A DNA stretch of 64,000 nt from an uncultured Collinsella sp. (GCA_958353395.1 CATWSG010000001.1:112192-176191), one strand, 5' to 3'. Shown: positions 35,235 through 44,251, numbered from the stretch's first letter. Numbers and translations are program-made. Notes: generated from the sequence alone by a model not told the origin.

Positions 35235-37232
35235 ATGGCAAAAAACACCGCAAACTATGGTAACGACAGCATCCGCCAGCTCAAGGACGAGGAACGCGTA
35301 CGCCTGCGCCCCGCCGTCATCTTTGGCTCGGACGGGCTCGACGGCTGCGCGCATGCCGCCTTCGAGATCCTGTCCAACGCCGTTGACGAGGCACGCCAGG
35401 GCTACGGCAAGCTCATCACCCTTACCGCCTTTCGCGATGGCTCTATCCAGGTAGAGGACAATGGCCGTGGCTGCCCGCTCGACTGGAACCCTTCCGAGAA
35501 GCGCTTTAACTGGGAGCTCGTCTTTTGCGAACTCTACGCCGGCGGCAAGTATAACAACAACCAGGGCGGCGACTACGACTTCTCGCTCGGTACCAACGGC
35601 TTGGGCTCGTGCGCGACCCAGTACGCCTCCGAGTACATGGACGTCACGGTTTGGCGCGATGGCAACAAGTACTCTCTGCACTTTAAAAAGGGCAAGGTCG
35701 TCGGCGCCAAAAAGAAGGCACTCGAGATTGAGCCCAGCGACGAGGAACGCACCGGCACCACCATCAAGTGGCGTCCCGATCTTGAGGTCTTTACCTCCAT
35801 TAGCATCCCCCACGATTGGTATCGCGAGACCATGCGCCGTCAGGCCGTGGTCAACGCCAACGTGACCTTCCGCCTGCGCATCGAGGGCGACGATGGTGAG
35901 TTTTCCGAAGAGGATTTTTGCTATCCCAAGGGCATCGAGGACTACGTGCTCGAGAAGGTCGGTACCGACTACCTTACCGAGCCCTTCTTTATCGAGGCCG
36001 ACCGTCGCGGTCGCGATCGCGAGGACCTGCCCGATTACAACGTAAAGATCACCGCGTGCATGTGCTTCTCGCGCACCTTCATGATGCAGGAGTACTACCA
36101 CAACTCATCATGGCTCGAGAACGGCGGCTCACCCGAGAAAGCGGCTCGTAGCGCTTTGACCAGCGCCATCGATGCCTACATTAAGCAACAGGGCAAATAC
36201 AACAAAAACGAGAGCAGTATTAAGTGGCAGGACGTCCAAGACTGCCTGGTGCTGGTGACCAACTGCTTCTCCACCCAGACGTCTTACGAAAACCAGACCA
36301 AGAAGGCCATCAATAACCGCTTTATCCAGCAGGCCATGACGGCATTCTTTAAGGAGCGCCTCTCGACCTACTTGATCGAGAACAAAGATGCCGCCAACAA
36401 GATCATGGAGCAGGTGCTCATCAACAAGCGCTCGCGCGAGAACGCCGAGAAGACGCGCCAGAGCATCAAGACCAACCTGCAGCAGAAGACCGACATGGCC
36501 AACCGAGTGCAGAAGTTCATCGACTGCCGCTCCAAGGACAAGAGCCGTCGCGAGATCTATATCGTAGAGGGCGACTCGGCAGCAGGCGCCATTCGTACGT
36601 CGCGCGATGCCGAGTTCCAGGGCGTCATGCCCGTCCGAGGCAAAATCCTCAACTGCCTGAAGGAGGACTATCCGCGCATCTTTAAGTCCGACATCATCAT
36701 GGACCTCATGCGCGTGCTGGGCTGCGGCGTGGAAATCAAAGACAAGCGCATCAAGAACCTTGGCGCCTTCGACCTGGACAACCTCAACTGGAACAAGGTC
36801 ATCATCTGTACGGACGCCGACGTCGACGGTTATCACATCCGCACGCTCGTGCTCACCATGCTCTATCGCCTGGTGCCCACGCTTATCGACGAGGGCTACG
36901 TCTATATCGCCGAGTCGCCGCTCTACGAGATCAACTGCAAAGAGAAGACCTACTTTGCCTACACCGAGCTCGAGAAGAACGGCATCCTCAAAGAGATCGG
37001 CGACCAGAAGTGTTCCATCAACCGCTCCAAGGGTCTTGGTGAGAACGACCCGGACATGATGTGGCTCACCACCATGAACCCCGAGACGCGCCGCCTGATC
37101 AAGGTGGAGCCCGAGGACGTCACCAAGATGGAAACCATGTTCAACCTTTTGCTCGGCAACGACGAGGCAGGCCGCAAGCGCCATATCTCCGAGCACGGCA
37201 AGGAATACCTGGACCAGCTGGACCTGCAATAG
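35235..37232 (+). CDS. Type II topoisomerase ATPase subunit (ParE/GyrB-like)
   Basis: The 665-residue protein has the GHKL ATPase motifs ILSNAVDEA, DNGRG and GTNGLGS and the transducer domain. The TOPRIM motifs EGDSAAG and DADVDGYH, with the acidic metal-binding residues, come next, and then the C-terminal IN.SKGLGE stretch. Its partner subunit follows after 45 bases. The pairing and divergence from classic GyrB suggest topoisomerase IV or a second gyrase-like enzyme; this cannot be settled from motifs alone. GAGAGAG elements precede ATG 35235. Confidence 0.92.
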   Translation: MAKNTANYGNDSIRQLKDEERVRLRPAVIFGSDGLDGCAHAAFEILSNAVDEARQGYGKLITLTAFRDGSIQVEDNGRGCPLDWNPSEKRFNWELVFCELYAGGKYNNNQGGDYDFSLGTNGLGSCATQYASEYMDVTVWRDGNKYSLHFKKGKVVGAKKKALEIEPSDEERTGTTIKWRPDLEVFTSISIPHDWYRETMRRQAVVNANVTFRLRIEGDDGEFSEEDFCYPKGIEDYVLEKVGTDYLTEPFFIEADRRGRDREDLPDYNVKITACMCFSRTFMMQEYYHNSSWLENGGSPEKAARSALTSAIDAYIKQQGKYNKNESSIKWQDVQDCLVLVTNCFSTQTSYENQTKKAINNRFIQQAMTAFFKERLSTYLIENKDAANKIMEQVLINKRSRENAEKTRQSIKTNLQQKTDMANRVQKFIDCRSKDKSRREIYIVEGDSAAGAIRTSRDAEFQGVMPVRGKILNCLKEDYPRIFKSDIIMDLMRVLGCGVEIKDKRIKNLGAFDLDNLNWNKVIICTDADVDGYHIRTLVLTMLYRLVPTLIDEGYVYIAESPLYEINCKEKTYFAYTELEKNGILKEIGDQKCSINRSKGLGENDPDMMWLTTMNPETRRLIKVEPEDVTKMETMFNLLLGNDEAGRKRHISEHGKEYLDQLDLQ

Positions 37233-37277
37233 CAGCAAATCGATAACGACGGCCCATAAGAAGTTCAAGAGGAAATC

Positions 37278-39518
37278 GTGGCAAAGAAGAAGACGAAGAA
37301 CCAGCCAAAGAAAAAGCAGGTCAACGCCGAGAACGTCATCGGCCTGCACTCCGAGGTCACCGACCAGCCGATCACGCAGACGCTCGAGGTCAACTACATG
37401 CCCTACGCCATGAGCGTCAACGTTTCGCGTGCATTCCCCGAGATCGACGGCTTTAAGCCCTCGCACCGCAAGCTGCTCTACACCATGTACAAGATGGGCC
37501 TGCTCAAGGGCGAGCGCCAGAAGAGCGCCAACATCGTGGGCCAAACCATGAAGCTCAACCCGCACGGCGACGCCGCGATCTACGAGACGATGGTGCGTCT
37601 GGCCACCGGCAACGAGGCGCTGCTTGCCCCCTTCGTGGAGTCGAAGGGCAACTTTGGCAAGTACTATTCGGGCGACCTGAGCTACGCCGCGTCGCGCTAT
37701 ACCGAGGCCAAGCTCTCCCCCATCAGCGCCGAAATCTTCAAGGACATCGACAAGGACCCGGTCGACTTCGTCGACAGCTACGACGGCGCCATGAAGGAGC
37801 CGCGCCTGCTGCCCACCACGTTCCCCAATATCCTCGTCTCAGCCAACAAGGGCATCGGCGTCGCCATGGCGTCTGACATCTGCGGCTTCAACCTCAACGA
37901 GGTCTGCACCGCCACCATGCATTACCTGCAGGATCCCGACTGCGACCTGCTCGAGTACATGCCCATGCCCGACTTCTCGACCGGCGGCGAGATTATCTAC
38001 CGCCGCGAGGAGATGGAAAAGATTGTCGAGACCGGCCTGGGCAGCTTCCAGATCCGCTCCCGCTGGCGCTGGATTCCCGAAGAACGCATCATCGAGGTCT
38101 ACGAGATCCCCTACACCACCAAGACCGATGTCATCATCGAGCGCATCGTCAAGCTCTCCAAAGAGGGCAAGGTCAAGGAGATCGCCGACATCCGCGACGA
38201 GACCGACCTCTCGGGCCTGCGCATCGCCATCGACCTTAAGCGCGGTGTCGACCCCGACAAGCTCATGGCCAAGCTCTATCGCTCGACCACGCTGCAGGAT
38301 TCGTTCTCGTGCAACTTTAACGTGCTGGTCGACGGCTATCCCCGCGTTATGGGCGTGCGCCAGATTCTGCACGAATGGGTCAAGTGGCGTATTGAGTCCA
38401 CACGCCGCCGCATTAACTTTGACTTGGGCAAAAAGTCCGAGCGCCTGCACCTGCTGCACGGCCTTGAGGCGATCTTGCTCGACATCGACAAGGCCATCGC
38501 CATCATCCGCGGCACCAAGCTCGAAGCCGAGGTCGTGCCCAACCTTATGAAGGGTTTCGACATCGACGAGACCCAGGCCGAGTTTGTTGCCGAACTTAAG
38601 CTCCGCAACATCAACGAGGAATACATCCTCAACCGCACCAAGGACATCGCTAAGCTCGAGGGTGAGATTGCCGAGCTTGAGGAGATTCTCTCGAGCGAAG
38701 ACAACATCAAGAAGGTCATCAGCGACGAGCTGGCCGCGGTCAACAAGAAGTACGTGATGCCGCGTCGCACGGGCAGGATCGAGCCCCACGAGGTCATCGA
38801 GGTAAGCCTGGAGCCCGAGGTCGAGGAGTATCCGGTAACCATCATGCTCTCGCGCGAGGGTTATCTCAAAAAGATGACGGACCGTGTACTCAAGAAGGCG
38901 ACCACGCTCAAGTACAAGGACGGCGACAAACCCTTTATCGAGTTTCCGTCCTCCAACACCCACGAGCTGCTCGTGTTTACCAACAAGAGCCAGGTGTACA
39001 AGTGCAAGGTCGCAGCGTTTGAGGACACCAAGTCGGCCCAGCTGGGCTCGTACCTGCCGACCGATCTTGAGATGGAACCCGACGAGAGCGTCATCTGGGT
39101 CATCGACCCCGAGGACTACAAGGCCGACGTGTTGTTCGTCTTTGAGAACGGCCGCGTGGTGCGCGTCGCGCTTTCCGGATACGTCACCAAGACCAACCGC
39201 AAGCGCCTCAAAAACGCCATCTACGGCGGCAGCAAGCTGCTGAATGCCCAGGTGCTCAAGGAGGACCGCGACATCGCGCTGGTCTCGAGCGACTACCGCC
39301 TGATGAACTTCAACACGTCGCTGCTCAAGACCAAGACGACCACCAACACGCAGGGCGTCCAGGCCTTTACGGCCAAGAAGGGCCGCTCGGTCACCACCGT
39401 CGGCACGACCGAGGAGATTCTTGGCGCCGGTGTCTCGGCCGAGAAGTTCACCGCACAGAGCCTCCCCTCCGCCGGTGCCCTTATGAAAGAAAACGACATG
39501 CCGAGCCTGTTTGACTAA
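37278..39518 (+). CDS. Type II topoisomerase cleavage subunit (ParC/GyrA-like)
   Basis: The 746-residue protein has the catalytic Tyr141 in AASRYTEAKL, the QRSxxR-like region replaced by FKPSHRKLLYTMYKMGL, the coiled-coil domain, and a C-terminal beta-propeller-like region. The GyrA-box motif is not evident, which favours topoisomerase IV over gyrase. It starts with GTG 37278 behind AAGAGGAAATC. A Lys/Gln-rich N-terminal tail (KKKTKNQPKKKQ) precedes the domain. It is the second gene of the operon. Confidence 0.92.
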   Translation: MAKKKTKNQPKKKQVNAENVIGLHSEVTDQPITQTLEVNYMPYAMSVNVSRAFPEIDGFKPSHRKLLYTMYKMGLLKGERQKSANIVGQTMKLNPHGDAAIYETMVRLATGNEALLAPFVESKGNFGKYYSGDLSYAASRYTEAKLSPISAEIFKDIDKDPVDFVDSYDGAMKEPRLLPTTFPNILVSANKGIGVAMASDICGFNLNEVCTATMHYLQDPDCDLLEYMPMPDFSTGGEIIYRREEMEKIVETGLGSFQIRSRWRWIPEERIIEVYEIPYTTKTDVIIERIVKLSKEGKVKEIADIRDETDLSGLRIAIDLKRGVDPDKLMAKLYRSTTLQDSFSCNFNVLVDGYPRVMGVRQILHEWVKWRIESTRRRINFDLGKKSERLHLLHGLEAILLDIDKAIAIIRGTKLEAEVVPNLMKGFDIDETQAEFVAELKLRNINEEYILNRTKDIAKLEGEIAELEEILSSEDNIKKVISDELAAVNKKYVMPRRTGRIEPHEVIEVSLEPEVEEYPVTIMLSREGYLKKMTDRVLKKATTLKYKDGDKPFIEFPSSNTHELLVFTNKSQVYKCKVAAFEDTKSAQLGSYLPTDLEMEPDESVIWVIDPEDYKADVLFVFENGRVVRVALSGYVTKTNRKRLKNAIYGGSKLLNAQVLKEDRDIALVSSDYRLMNFNTSLLKTKTTTNTQGVQAFTAKKGRSVTTVGTTEEILGAGVSAEKFTAQSLPSAGALMKENDMPSLFD

Positions 39519-39561
39519 CAGCCGTCTGGCCGGTTCCGACAGCCTAGCCCCCTTGAAACGC

Positions 39562-39603
39562 AGCAAGGCCCGAATGGTTCAAATGAACCTTTCGGGCCTT
39601 GCT
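39562..39603. terminator. Bidirectional terminator hairpin
   Basis: AGCAAGGCCCGAATGGTTC (39562-39580) and GAACCTTTCGGGCCTTGCT (39585-39603) pair over 19 bp with one mismatch and an AAAT loop. They lie between the topoisomerase operon and the convergent flavoprotein gene. Confidence 0.9.
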
Positions 39604-39621
39604 CGTTATTGGAGATGCGCG

Positions 39622-40152
39622 CTAGGCGAGTTTGCGAGCGAGCTCTCGCACCTCTTCCAACTTGGGCGAGGAGGCCATGCTGTCGCGCTCGGTCATACCG
39701 CTGATGGTGACAATGCCCTGGTCCTCCCACTTGCAGTACGCGCATGTGGACTTGTACATAGCGATCGCCGCATCATAGACGCCCTCGCTGTGGCTATCGA
39801 GCAAAAGGGCCGTCTTGGTGAACGGGAAGCCCGTAGCACCGAAGGCGTACAGGCGGTCGATGGCGGCCTTCTCCTGCGCGGTGATATCGAACCAGTAGAT
39901 AGGCGAGGCGAAGACGACCATATCTGCGTCTTTCAGCGACTCGATCACGCCGGCCATGTCGTCCTTCTGCACACAGGTGCCCTCATGGGTAAAGCAGTAC
40001 TGACATCCCAGACAACCAGCAATCTTTTTGCCGGCAACGCGGATGACCTCAACCGTATGGCCGTCCCCCCGCGCGGTCTCGGTAAACGCCTCGACCATGG
40101 TGTCGGTATTGGCGCCCCTGCGCGGGCTACCACTCAATACAACGATATTCAT
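39622..40152 (-). CDS. Flavodoxin-fold NAD(P)H-dependent oxidoreductase with cysteine cluster
   Basis: The 176-residue protein starts MNIVVLSGSPRRGANTDTM (FMN phosphate loop). It carries GCLGCQYCFTHEGTC at about residues 46-60, the cysteine cluster of iron-sulfur flavoprotein-like reductases. It is the last gene of, or just behind, the MerR-controlled cluster (147-base gap). A related flavoprotein lies at 42100. Confidence 0.9.
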   Translation of the reverse strand: MNIVVLSGSPRRGANTDTMVEAFTETARGDGHTVEVIRVAGKKIAGCLGCQYCFTHEGTCVQKDDMAGVIESLKDADMVVFASPIYWFDITAQEKAAIDRLYAFGATGFPFTKTALLLDSHSEGVYDAAIAMYKSTCAYCKWEDQGIVTISGMTERDSMASSPKLEEVRELARKLA

Positions 40153-40299
40153 AGAAATCTCCCTCCTTCATGCCGCAGGCGCGCGGCACACATTTTGTTG
40201 TAACCAAAACAGATGGAGTTATTCAATCGCCTCGTTTCAGCTACTCCCACTCTTTAGAAGAATCGTTACTGGGGGCTTGGCATTGAATCGAGGCGCGCC

Positions 40300-41271
40300 T
40301 TATTTCAGGTATTCCTCAAAGAACGCTTTCAGCTTTCCAAACGGAATGACGTCCATCTGATCGTAAAGGTCGGTGTGGTTGGCACCGGGGATAATGAGCA
40401 ATTCCTTGTTGTCCCCAGTCAGTTTGCCGTACGCGGTTTCGCTGAAATAGCGGGAGTGCGCCTTCTCGCCATGCACCAGCAGCACGGCGGAGCGGATCTC
40501 GCCGGCGTACTGCAAGATCGGCATATTCAAAAACGACAGCGAGGACGTCACATTCCAGCCGCCGTTGGAGTTCAGGCTGCGGGGATGGTAGCCTCGCGGA
40601 GTTTTGTAGTAGGCGTAATAGTCCGCTACAAACTGCGGCGCGTCCTCCGATAGCGGATCGGCCACGCCGCCCGCCAGCGCATAGCTGCCGTTTTTATAGT
40701 CCTCGGTGCGCTGCGCGTTCAGCGCCTTCCGCTTTTCAAAGCGCGCCTGCTCGGAATCCTCGGCGTCAAAATAGCCATTTGCGGTCACGCGGGTCATATC
40801 GTACATGGTCATAGCCGCGGTAGCTTTGATACGGGTGTCGATGGCCGCCGCATTGACTGCCATGCCGCCCCAACCGCAGATACCGATGATGCCGATACGC
40901 TCCGGGTCAACGTTTTCCTGCACAGAGAGGAAATCCACCGCTGCACAGAAGTCCTCGGTGTTGATGTCCGGCGATGCTACATAGCGGGGCGTGCCGCCGC
41001 TCTCGCCGGTATAGGACGGGTCAAAGGCAATTGCGAAAAAGCCCAGCTCCGCCATTTTCTGCGCGTACAGACCGGAGGACTGCTCCTTCACCGCGCCAAA
41101 CGGGCCGCTGACGGCGATGGCGGGCAGCTTGCCTTCCGTGTTCTTAGGCACGTATACGTCGGCAGCCAGCGTGATGCCGTATCGGTTGTGGAAGGTCGCC
41201 TTGCTGTGCTCAACCTTGTCGTTTTTGGGGAATACTTTGTCCCATTCCCGCGTCAGTTTCAACTGTTCCAT
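40300..41271 (-). CDS. Alpha/beta hydrolase with cysteine nucleophile
   Basis: The 323-residue hydrolase has the nucleophile elbow GICGWGG, with Cys in place of the usual Ser as in dienelactone-hydrolase relatives. It also has an acidic residue near VLLVHGEKAHSRYF and a catalytic His in PGANHTDLYD. GGAGG precedes ATG 41271, and the upstream gene's stop is only two bases away, so the genes are coupled. The substrate is unknown. The neighbours suggest detoxification of a reactive carbonyl or lactone (inference). Confidence 0.88.
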   Translation of the reverse strand: MEQLKLTREWDKVFPKNDKVEHSKATFHNRYGITLAADVYVPKNTEGKLPAIAVSGPFGAVKEQSSGLYAQKMAELGFFAIAFDPSYTGESGGTPRYVASPDINTEDFCAAVDFLSVQENVDPERIGIIGICGWGGMAVNAAAIDTRIKATAAMTMYDMTRVTANGYFDAEDSEQARFEKRKALNAQRTEDYKNGSYALAGGVADPLSEDAPQFVADYYAYYKTPRGYHPRSLNSNGGWNVTSSLSFLNMPILQYAGEIRSAVLLVHGEKAHSRYFSETAYGKLTGDNKELLIIPGANHTDLYDQMDVIPFGKLKAFFEEYLK

Positions 41272-41273
41272 GC

Positions 41274-42038
41274 CTAAGCCTCCTTGTCAGTCGCTTTAAG
41301 GTATTGCTCGTCGTCCACGGGCTCCAACCACTCGTTGGAGGCCTCCTCGCCCGGAACCTCCACTGCTAGATGGGAGAACCAGCTGTCGGGCGCCGCACCG
41401 TGCCAGTGCTTTACGCCCGCGGGAATATTTACTACATCGCCAGGGCACAGCTCCTGTGCCGGTTTACCCCATTCCTGGTAAAGCCCTCGACCAGCCACGC
41501 AGACGAGGATCTGCCCCCCACCGCTTTTGGCGTGATGGACGTGCCAGTTGTTGCGGCAGCCGGGCTCGAACGTAACGTTGTAAATGCCGACCTGCTCGGT
41601 GGAAAGGGGCGCAAGGTAGCTTTGCCCAATAAAGTACTTCGCGAATGCGTCGTTAGGGGCACCGATGGAAAAGGCCATCTCGTTTTGGTGCTCGGCCTTT
41701 GCGTCGGTGGCATCGTCATCCGCCCAGACCTCCTTCGCCATACGGAAGGCCGCCCATGCCTTGGGCCAGCCCGCGTAAAACGCCGCGTGCGTAAGGATCT
41801 CCGCTATCTCCGCCCTGGTCACGCCGTTGTTCTTTGCGGACATCAGATGATATTGGAACGAGGAGTCCGTCAGGCCCTGCGCCATTAGGGCAACCACCGT
41901 CACTATGCTGCGATCGCGCAAGGAAAGATCGTCCTCCCGGCTCCATACCTCGCCAAACAGCACGTCGTCGTTGAGCTGAGCGAATTTGGGGGCAAAGTCC
42001 CCCAGGGCATCTCTGCCTGCCGTCTGTTTAATTGCCAT
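41274..42038 (-). CDS. Carboxymuconolactone decarboxylase-like domain fused to a cupin
   Basis: The 254-residue fusion has an N-terminal CMD/AhpD-like helical domain (DRSIVTVVALMAQG ... EIAEILTHAAFYAGWPKA) without the CXXC of peroxidase-type members. A C-terminal cupin (about 150-240) carries metal-ligand motifs NNWHVHHA and PGDVVNIPAGVKHWHG. GGAGG precedes the start. It is coupled to the alpha/beta hydrolase and 61 bases from the flavoprotein upstream. Such fusions are common in MerR-controlled redox clusters; the reaction is not known. Confidence 0.9.
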   Translation of the reverse strand: MAIKQTAGRDALGDFAPKFAQLNDDVLFGEVWSREDDLSLRDRSIVTVVALMAQGLTDSSFQYHLMSAKNNGVTRAEIAEILTHAAFYAGWPKAWAAFRMAKEVWADDDATDAKAEHQNEMAFSIGAPNDAFAKYFIGQSYLAPLSTEQVGIYNVTFEPGCRNNWHVHHAKSGGGQILVCVAGRGLYQEWGKPAQELCPGDVVNIPAGVKHWHGAAPDSWFSHLAVEVPGEEASNEWLEPVDDEQYLKATDKEA

Positions 42039-42099
42039 GATCGATTTCCTCCTGTCGATGGTTTTGAGTACAAACTGCTTCCGTGCAGCTAAGCCGCGT

Positions 42100-42639
42100 C
42101 TAGATTCCCATGCCCATTCGTCGCGCCTGCTCTAGGGCGGGATGTCCGGCGATTTCGCCCACGTCGTTCACGCCGCCAGCGAAAACCGTTCCGGCAAGCG
42201 TGCAGCGGGAGAAGCAGTCAACCCATCCCTGCACGGCCTTTTTCGCGCCGTCGAAGGTCGAGCGCCCACTCTCCGCCGCCGTTGCCAATAGATACGCCTC
42301 GGTGAATGAGTAATCGGAGCCGAAAAGCGGGTTGGCGCGGTCCAGCATGGTCTTGAGCTGGCCGCAGACGCTGTAGTAGTAGACGGGCGTTGCGAACACC
42401 AACACATCCGCATCGTGCATTTTGGCGGCAATTTCCACGGCATCGTCTTGGATGACGCAGCGCCCCAGCTTTAGGCAGGCAAGGCAGCCCTTGCAGAAGC
42501 CGAGCTGCTTTTCGCGCAGGCGCACGGTCTCCACGCTGTGCCCCGCTTCCTGCGCACCTTTGGCGAATGCGTCCGCCAACGTCTCGGAATTGCCATTCTT
42601 TCGAGGACTTGAAGAGACTATCAAAACCGTTTTGCTCAT
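42100..42639 (-). CDS. Flavodoxin-fold NAD(P)H-dependent oxidoreductase
   Basis: The 179-residue protein has the FMN loop SSSPRKNGNSE and the cysteine cluster FCKGCLACLKLGRC. It is the first gene of the minus-strand operon, directly opposite the MerR gene across a shared operator, so it is the most likely direct MerR target. Confidence 0.9.
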   Translation of the reverse strand: MSKTVLIVSSSPRKNGNSETLADAFAKGAQEAGHSVETVRLREKQLGFCKGCLACLKLGRCVIQDDAVEIAAKMHDADVLVFATPVYYYSVCGQLKTMLDRANPLFGSDYSFTEAYLLATAAESGRSTFDGAKKAVQGWVDCFSRCTLAGTVFAGGVNDVGEIAGHPALEQARRMGMGI

Positions 42640-42690
42640 TACGGAATACCCCTTGCACTCCTTATATATATTGACGAAAATAAAGGTAAT

Positions 42691-42710
42691 ACCTAAACCT
42701 AACTTTAGGT
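42691..42710. promoter_or_regulatory. MerR-type operator in the shared promoter
   Basis: The palindrome ACCTAAACCTAACTTTAGGT, read on the minus strand, lies between a TTGACC -35 and a TATTAC-like -10 facing the flavoprotein operon. A dyad inside the spacer of a suboptimal promoter is the hallmark of MerR activator sites, here of the AdhR type. The AAGGAG of the merR leader lies just beyond. Confidence 0.75.
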
Positions 42711-42744
42711 CAAGGAGTAAATTCCAGATTTATCCGGAGGGATC

Positions 42745-43185
42745 ATGTACACAATCGGACAGGTGGCGGAGATGTTCGGTCTGCCCGTTTCCACGCTGCG
42801 TTATTACGACAAGCAGGGATTGTTCCCGGGGCTGGAACGGACATCCGGCATTCGCCGATTCGGCGATACGGAACTCGAGTCGCTTCGAGTCATTGAATGC
42901 TTAAAGAAGGCTGGGATGGAGATCAAGGACATCCGGCTGTTCATGGAATGGTGCGCAGAAGGCCCATCGACATATCCCAAGCGCAAGGCCATGTTCGAGG
43001 AGCGAAAGGCCCACATGGAGTCGGAAATCGCGAAGATGAACCGCGCGCTGGACATGTTGAAGTTCAAATGCTGGTACTACGAGCAGGCGATTCAAGATGG
43101 CAGCGAAGATAGGGTGAAGGCGCTGATTCCCGACAATTTGCCGGAGGAGATCAAAGGTACCTACGATAACGCCCACACTCAATAA
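42745..43185 (+). CDS. MerR-family regulator (AdhR-like)
   Basis: The 146-residue protein has an N-terminal MerR winged HTH (MYTIGQVAEMFGLPVSTLRYYD), a dimerisation helix and a C-terminal KCWYYE segment with Cys. This is characteristic of the AdhR-like group that senses aldehydes or electrophiles. It is divergent from the flavoprotein/CMD-cupin/hydrolase operon and shares the operator at 42691. A weak GGAGG precedes ATG 42745. Confidence 0.92.
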   Translation: MYTIGQVAEMFGLPVSTLRYYDKQGLFPGLERTSGIRRFGDTELESLRVIECLKKAGMEIKDIRLFMEWCAEGPSTYPKRKAMFEERKAHMESEIAKMNRALDMLKFKCWYYEQAIQDGSEDRVKALIPDNLPEEIKGTYDNAHTQ

Positions 43186-43352
43186 TGCCGCCCGACGCTC
43201 AAGGGAGTTCAGCGAGGAATCCTCTTCGGGTTGTAATGTACTTCTTTCCCTTGATGTCGTAGCGCTTCGCCTCATAGAAGGCAATATGCGCAAGCGCGCG
43301 TCGGGGGGGGGTAAGCCCCAGCCACGTCATGTCGGCAGCGATGAAGGGCGCG

Positions 43353-43875
43353 TCCGCGCGTGCTACAATGCGTCCATCAGAGATAAAAACACAGTCCCCG
43401 TCGGGTAGTCGTGGGCGTGCGGGAGTCCGCATCAGTAACCTGCCTCCTTGGTTGTCCCTTCTCTGCATGGTCATCTACATAAAGGAGGAACCAACCATGC
43501 AGACCAGCGTGTCGTCCACCCTGACCGTATATCACGACGGCCAATTCTGGGTCGGGCTGGCGGAGCACGTCGAGGGCGGCGGGTACGGCGCCGCCCGCAT
43601 CGTCTTCGGCGCGGAGCCGTCCGATGAAGCGATCCTGCGATTCGTTACAAGCGAATGGGAGAAGCTCTCGTTCTTCGGCGACAAGGCCATGGAAACAAGC
43701 AAGCCCGCGAAGAACCCCAAGCGGCGCGCTCGCGAGGCAGCGAAAGCCCTTAAGCGGCCGGCGGTGAGCACCAAGGCACAACAGGCGCTCGCGGCACAGC
43801 GGGAAGCGATAAAGCGGGAGTCGGCTCAAGCAAGAAGTCGGCATCGCGCGGATGAGGCGGAGGCGCGCTTCGAGC
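43353..43875 (+). repeat. Direct repeat, left copy: riboswitch plus yjdF
   Basis: This segment is nearly identical to 49509-50030; offset 6156 falls to 6155 after one deleted base. It starts at TCCGCGCGTGCTAC and ends within the yjdF tail at CGCTTCGAGC. The two copies flank the agmatine island. Confidence 0.9.
43378..43490 (+). promoter_or_regulatory. yjdF-type riboswitch, copy 1
   Basis: The leader contains CACAGTCCCCGTCGGGTAGTC, GGGCGTGCGGGAG, CAGTAACCTGCCTCCTTGGTTG and an AAAGGAGG ribosome site. The order matches my memory of the yjdF motif (azaaromatic-binding riboswitch), and the next gene is yjdF. The element is kept in the second copy without change, which suggests functional or recent duplication. 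A covariance search would settle the call. Confidence 0.8.
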
Positions 43876-43916
43876 AGCGAAAGCTGAAGCGCAAGCAGAA
43901 GCATCGTGGGCATTGA
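43497..43916 (+). CDS. yjdF: YjdF-family protein (DUF2992)
   Basis: The 139-residue protein starts with a beta-strand STLTVYHDGQFWVGL and RIVFGAEPSDEAILRFV, the YjdF pattern. It ends in a long, strongly basic helical tail of Lys/Arg/Gln repeats. Its biochemical role is unknown in the family; the riboswitch upstream ties it to azaaromatic compounds. AAAGGAGG precedes ATG 43497. It is followed by two hairpins. Confidence 0.9.
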   Translation: MQTSVSSTLTVYHDGQFWVGLAEHVEGGGYGAARIVFGAEPSDEAILRFVTSEWEKLSFFGDKAMETSKPAKNPKRRAREAAKALKRPAVSTKAQQALAAQREAIKRESAQARSRHRADEAEARFEQRKLKRKQKHRGH

Positions 43917-43937
43917 CCGGCGCCGACATGGGTCCTG

Positions 43938-43968
43938 GTGTGAACAGGGCTACGTCCCCTGTTCACAC
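43938..43968 (+). terminator. yjdF terminator hairpin 1
   Basis: GTGTGAACAGGG (43938-43949) pairs perfectly with CCCTGTTCACAC (43957-43968), just past the yjdF stop. Confidence 0.75.
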
Positions 43969-43974
43969 ATACAG

Positions 43975-44010
43975 CAGCGGGCACGGATTCGATTGAAACC
44001 GTGCCCGCTG
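43975..44010 (+). terminator. yjdF terminator hairpin 2
   Basis: CAGCGGGCACGG (43975-43986) pairs perfectly with CCGTGCCCGCTG (43999-44010). A second stem six bases after the first. Confidence 0.6.
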
Positions 44011-44129
44011 TCTGATACTAAATTAATTTATCGAATATGTGTTCTATTCCCACTCAGTAATTAAACACACTGGTACATAGATACTCCGATCAAAACGGCC
44101 GCGTATACGACCGGAAACTATCAACAATT

Positions 44130-44206
44130 GAATACGCGTCTGACCTGGGATATCCAAGCGAACAATTGGCCTAACCCGCAATAAATCCCAGGCCAGACGC
44201 GTATTC
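44130..44206. repeat. 22-bp inverted repeat of unknown role
   Basis: Arms 44130-44151 and 44185-44206 match at 21 of 22 positions (GAATACGCGTCTG.CCTGGGAT) around a 33-base centre. It may be a small mobile element or a structured RNA. Confidence 0.6.
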
Positions 44207-44219
44207 GATCAAAGAAAAA

Positions 44220-44251
44220 GGGCACTCCGATGTGGAGGCAACGGAGTGCCC
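44220..44251 (-). terminator. Intrinsic terminator of the agmatine operon
   Basis: On the minus strand GGGCACTCCG and CGGAGTGCCC form a 10-bp stem followed by TTTTTC, downstream of the aguA stop. Confidence 0.85.

Noticed and set aside
36129..37565. Minus-strand frame opposite both topoisomerase genes
   Set aside because: Shadow frame; both real genes have full motif sets.
37839..39566. Long minus-strand frame opposite the topoisomerase A subunit
   Set aside because: Antisense shadow of a well-recognised gene, with low-complexity translation.
43199..43474. Minus-strand frame ending HIAFYEAKRYDIKGKKYIT-like sequence
   Set aside because: Could be a real gene end, since the last ~50 residues look natural, but it is antisense to the riboswitch, crosses a run of nine G and has no recognised family. 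Not supported enough to call.
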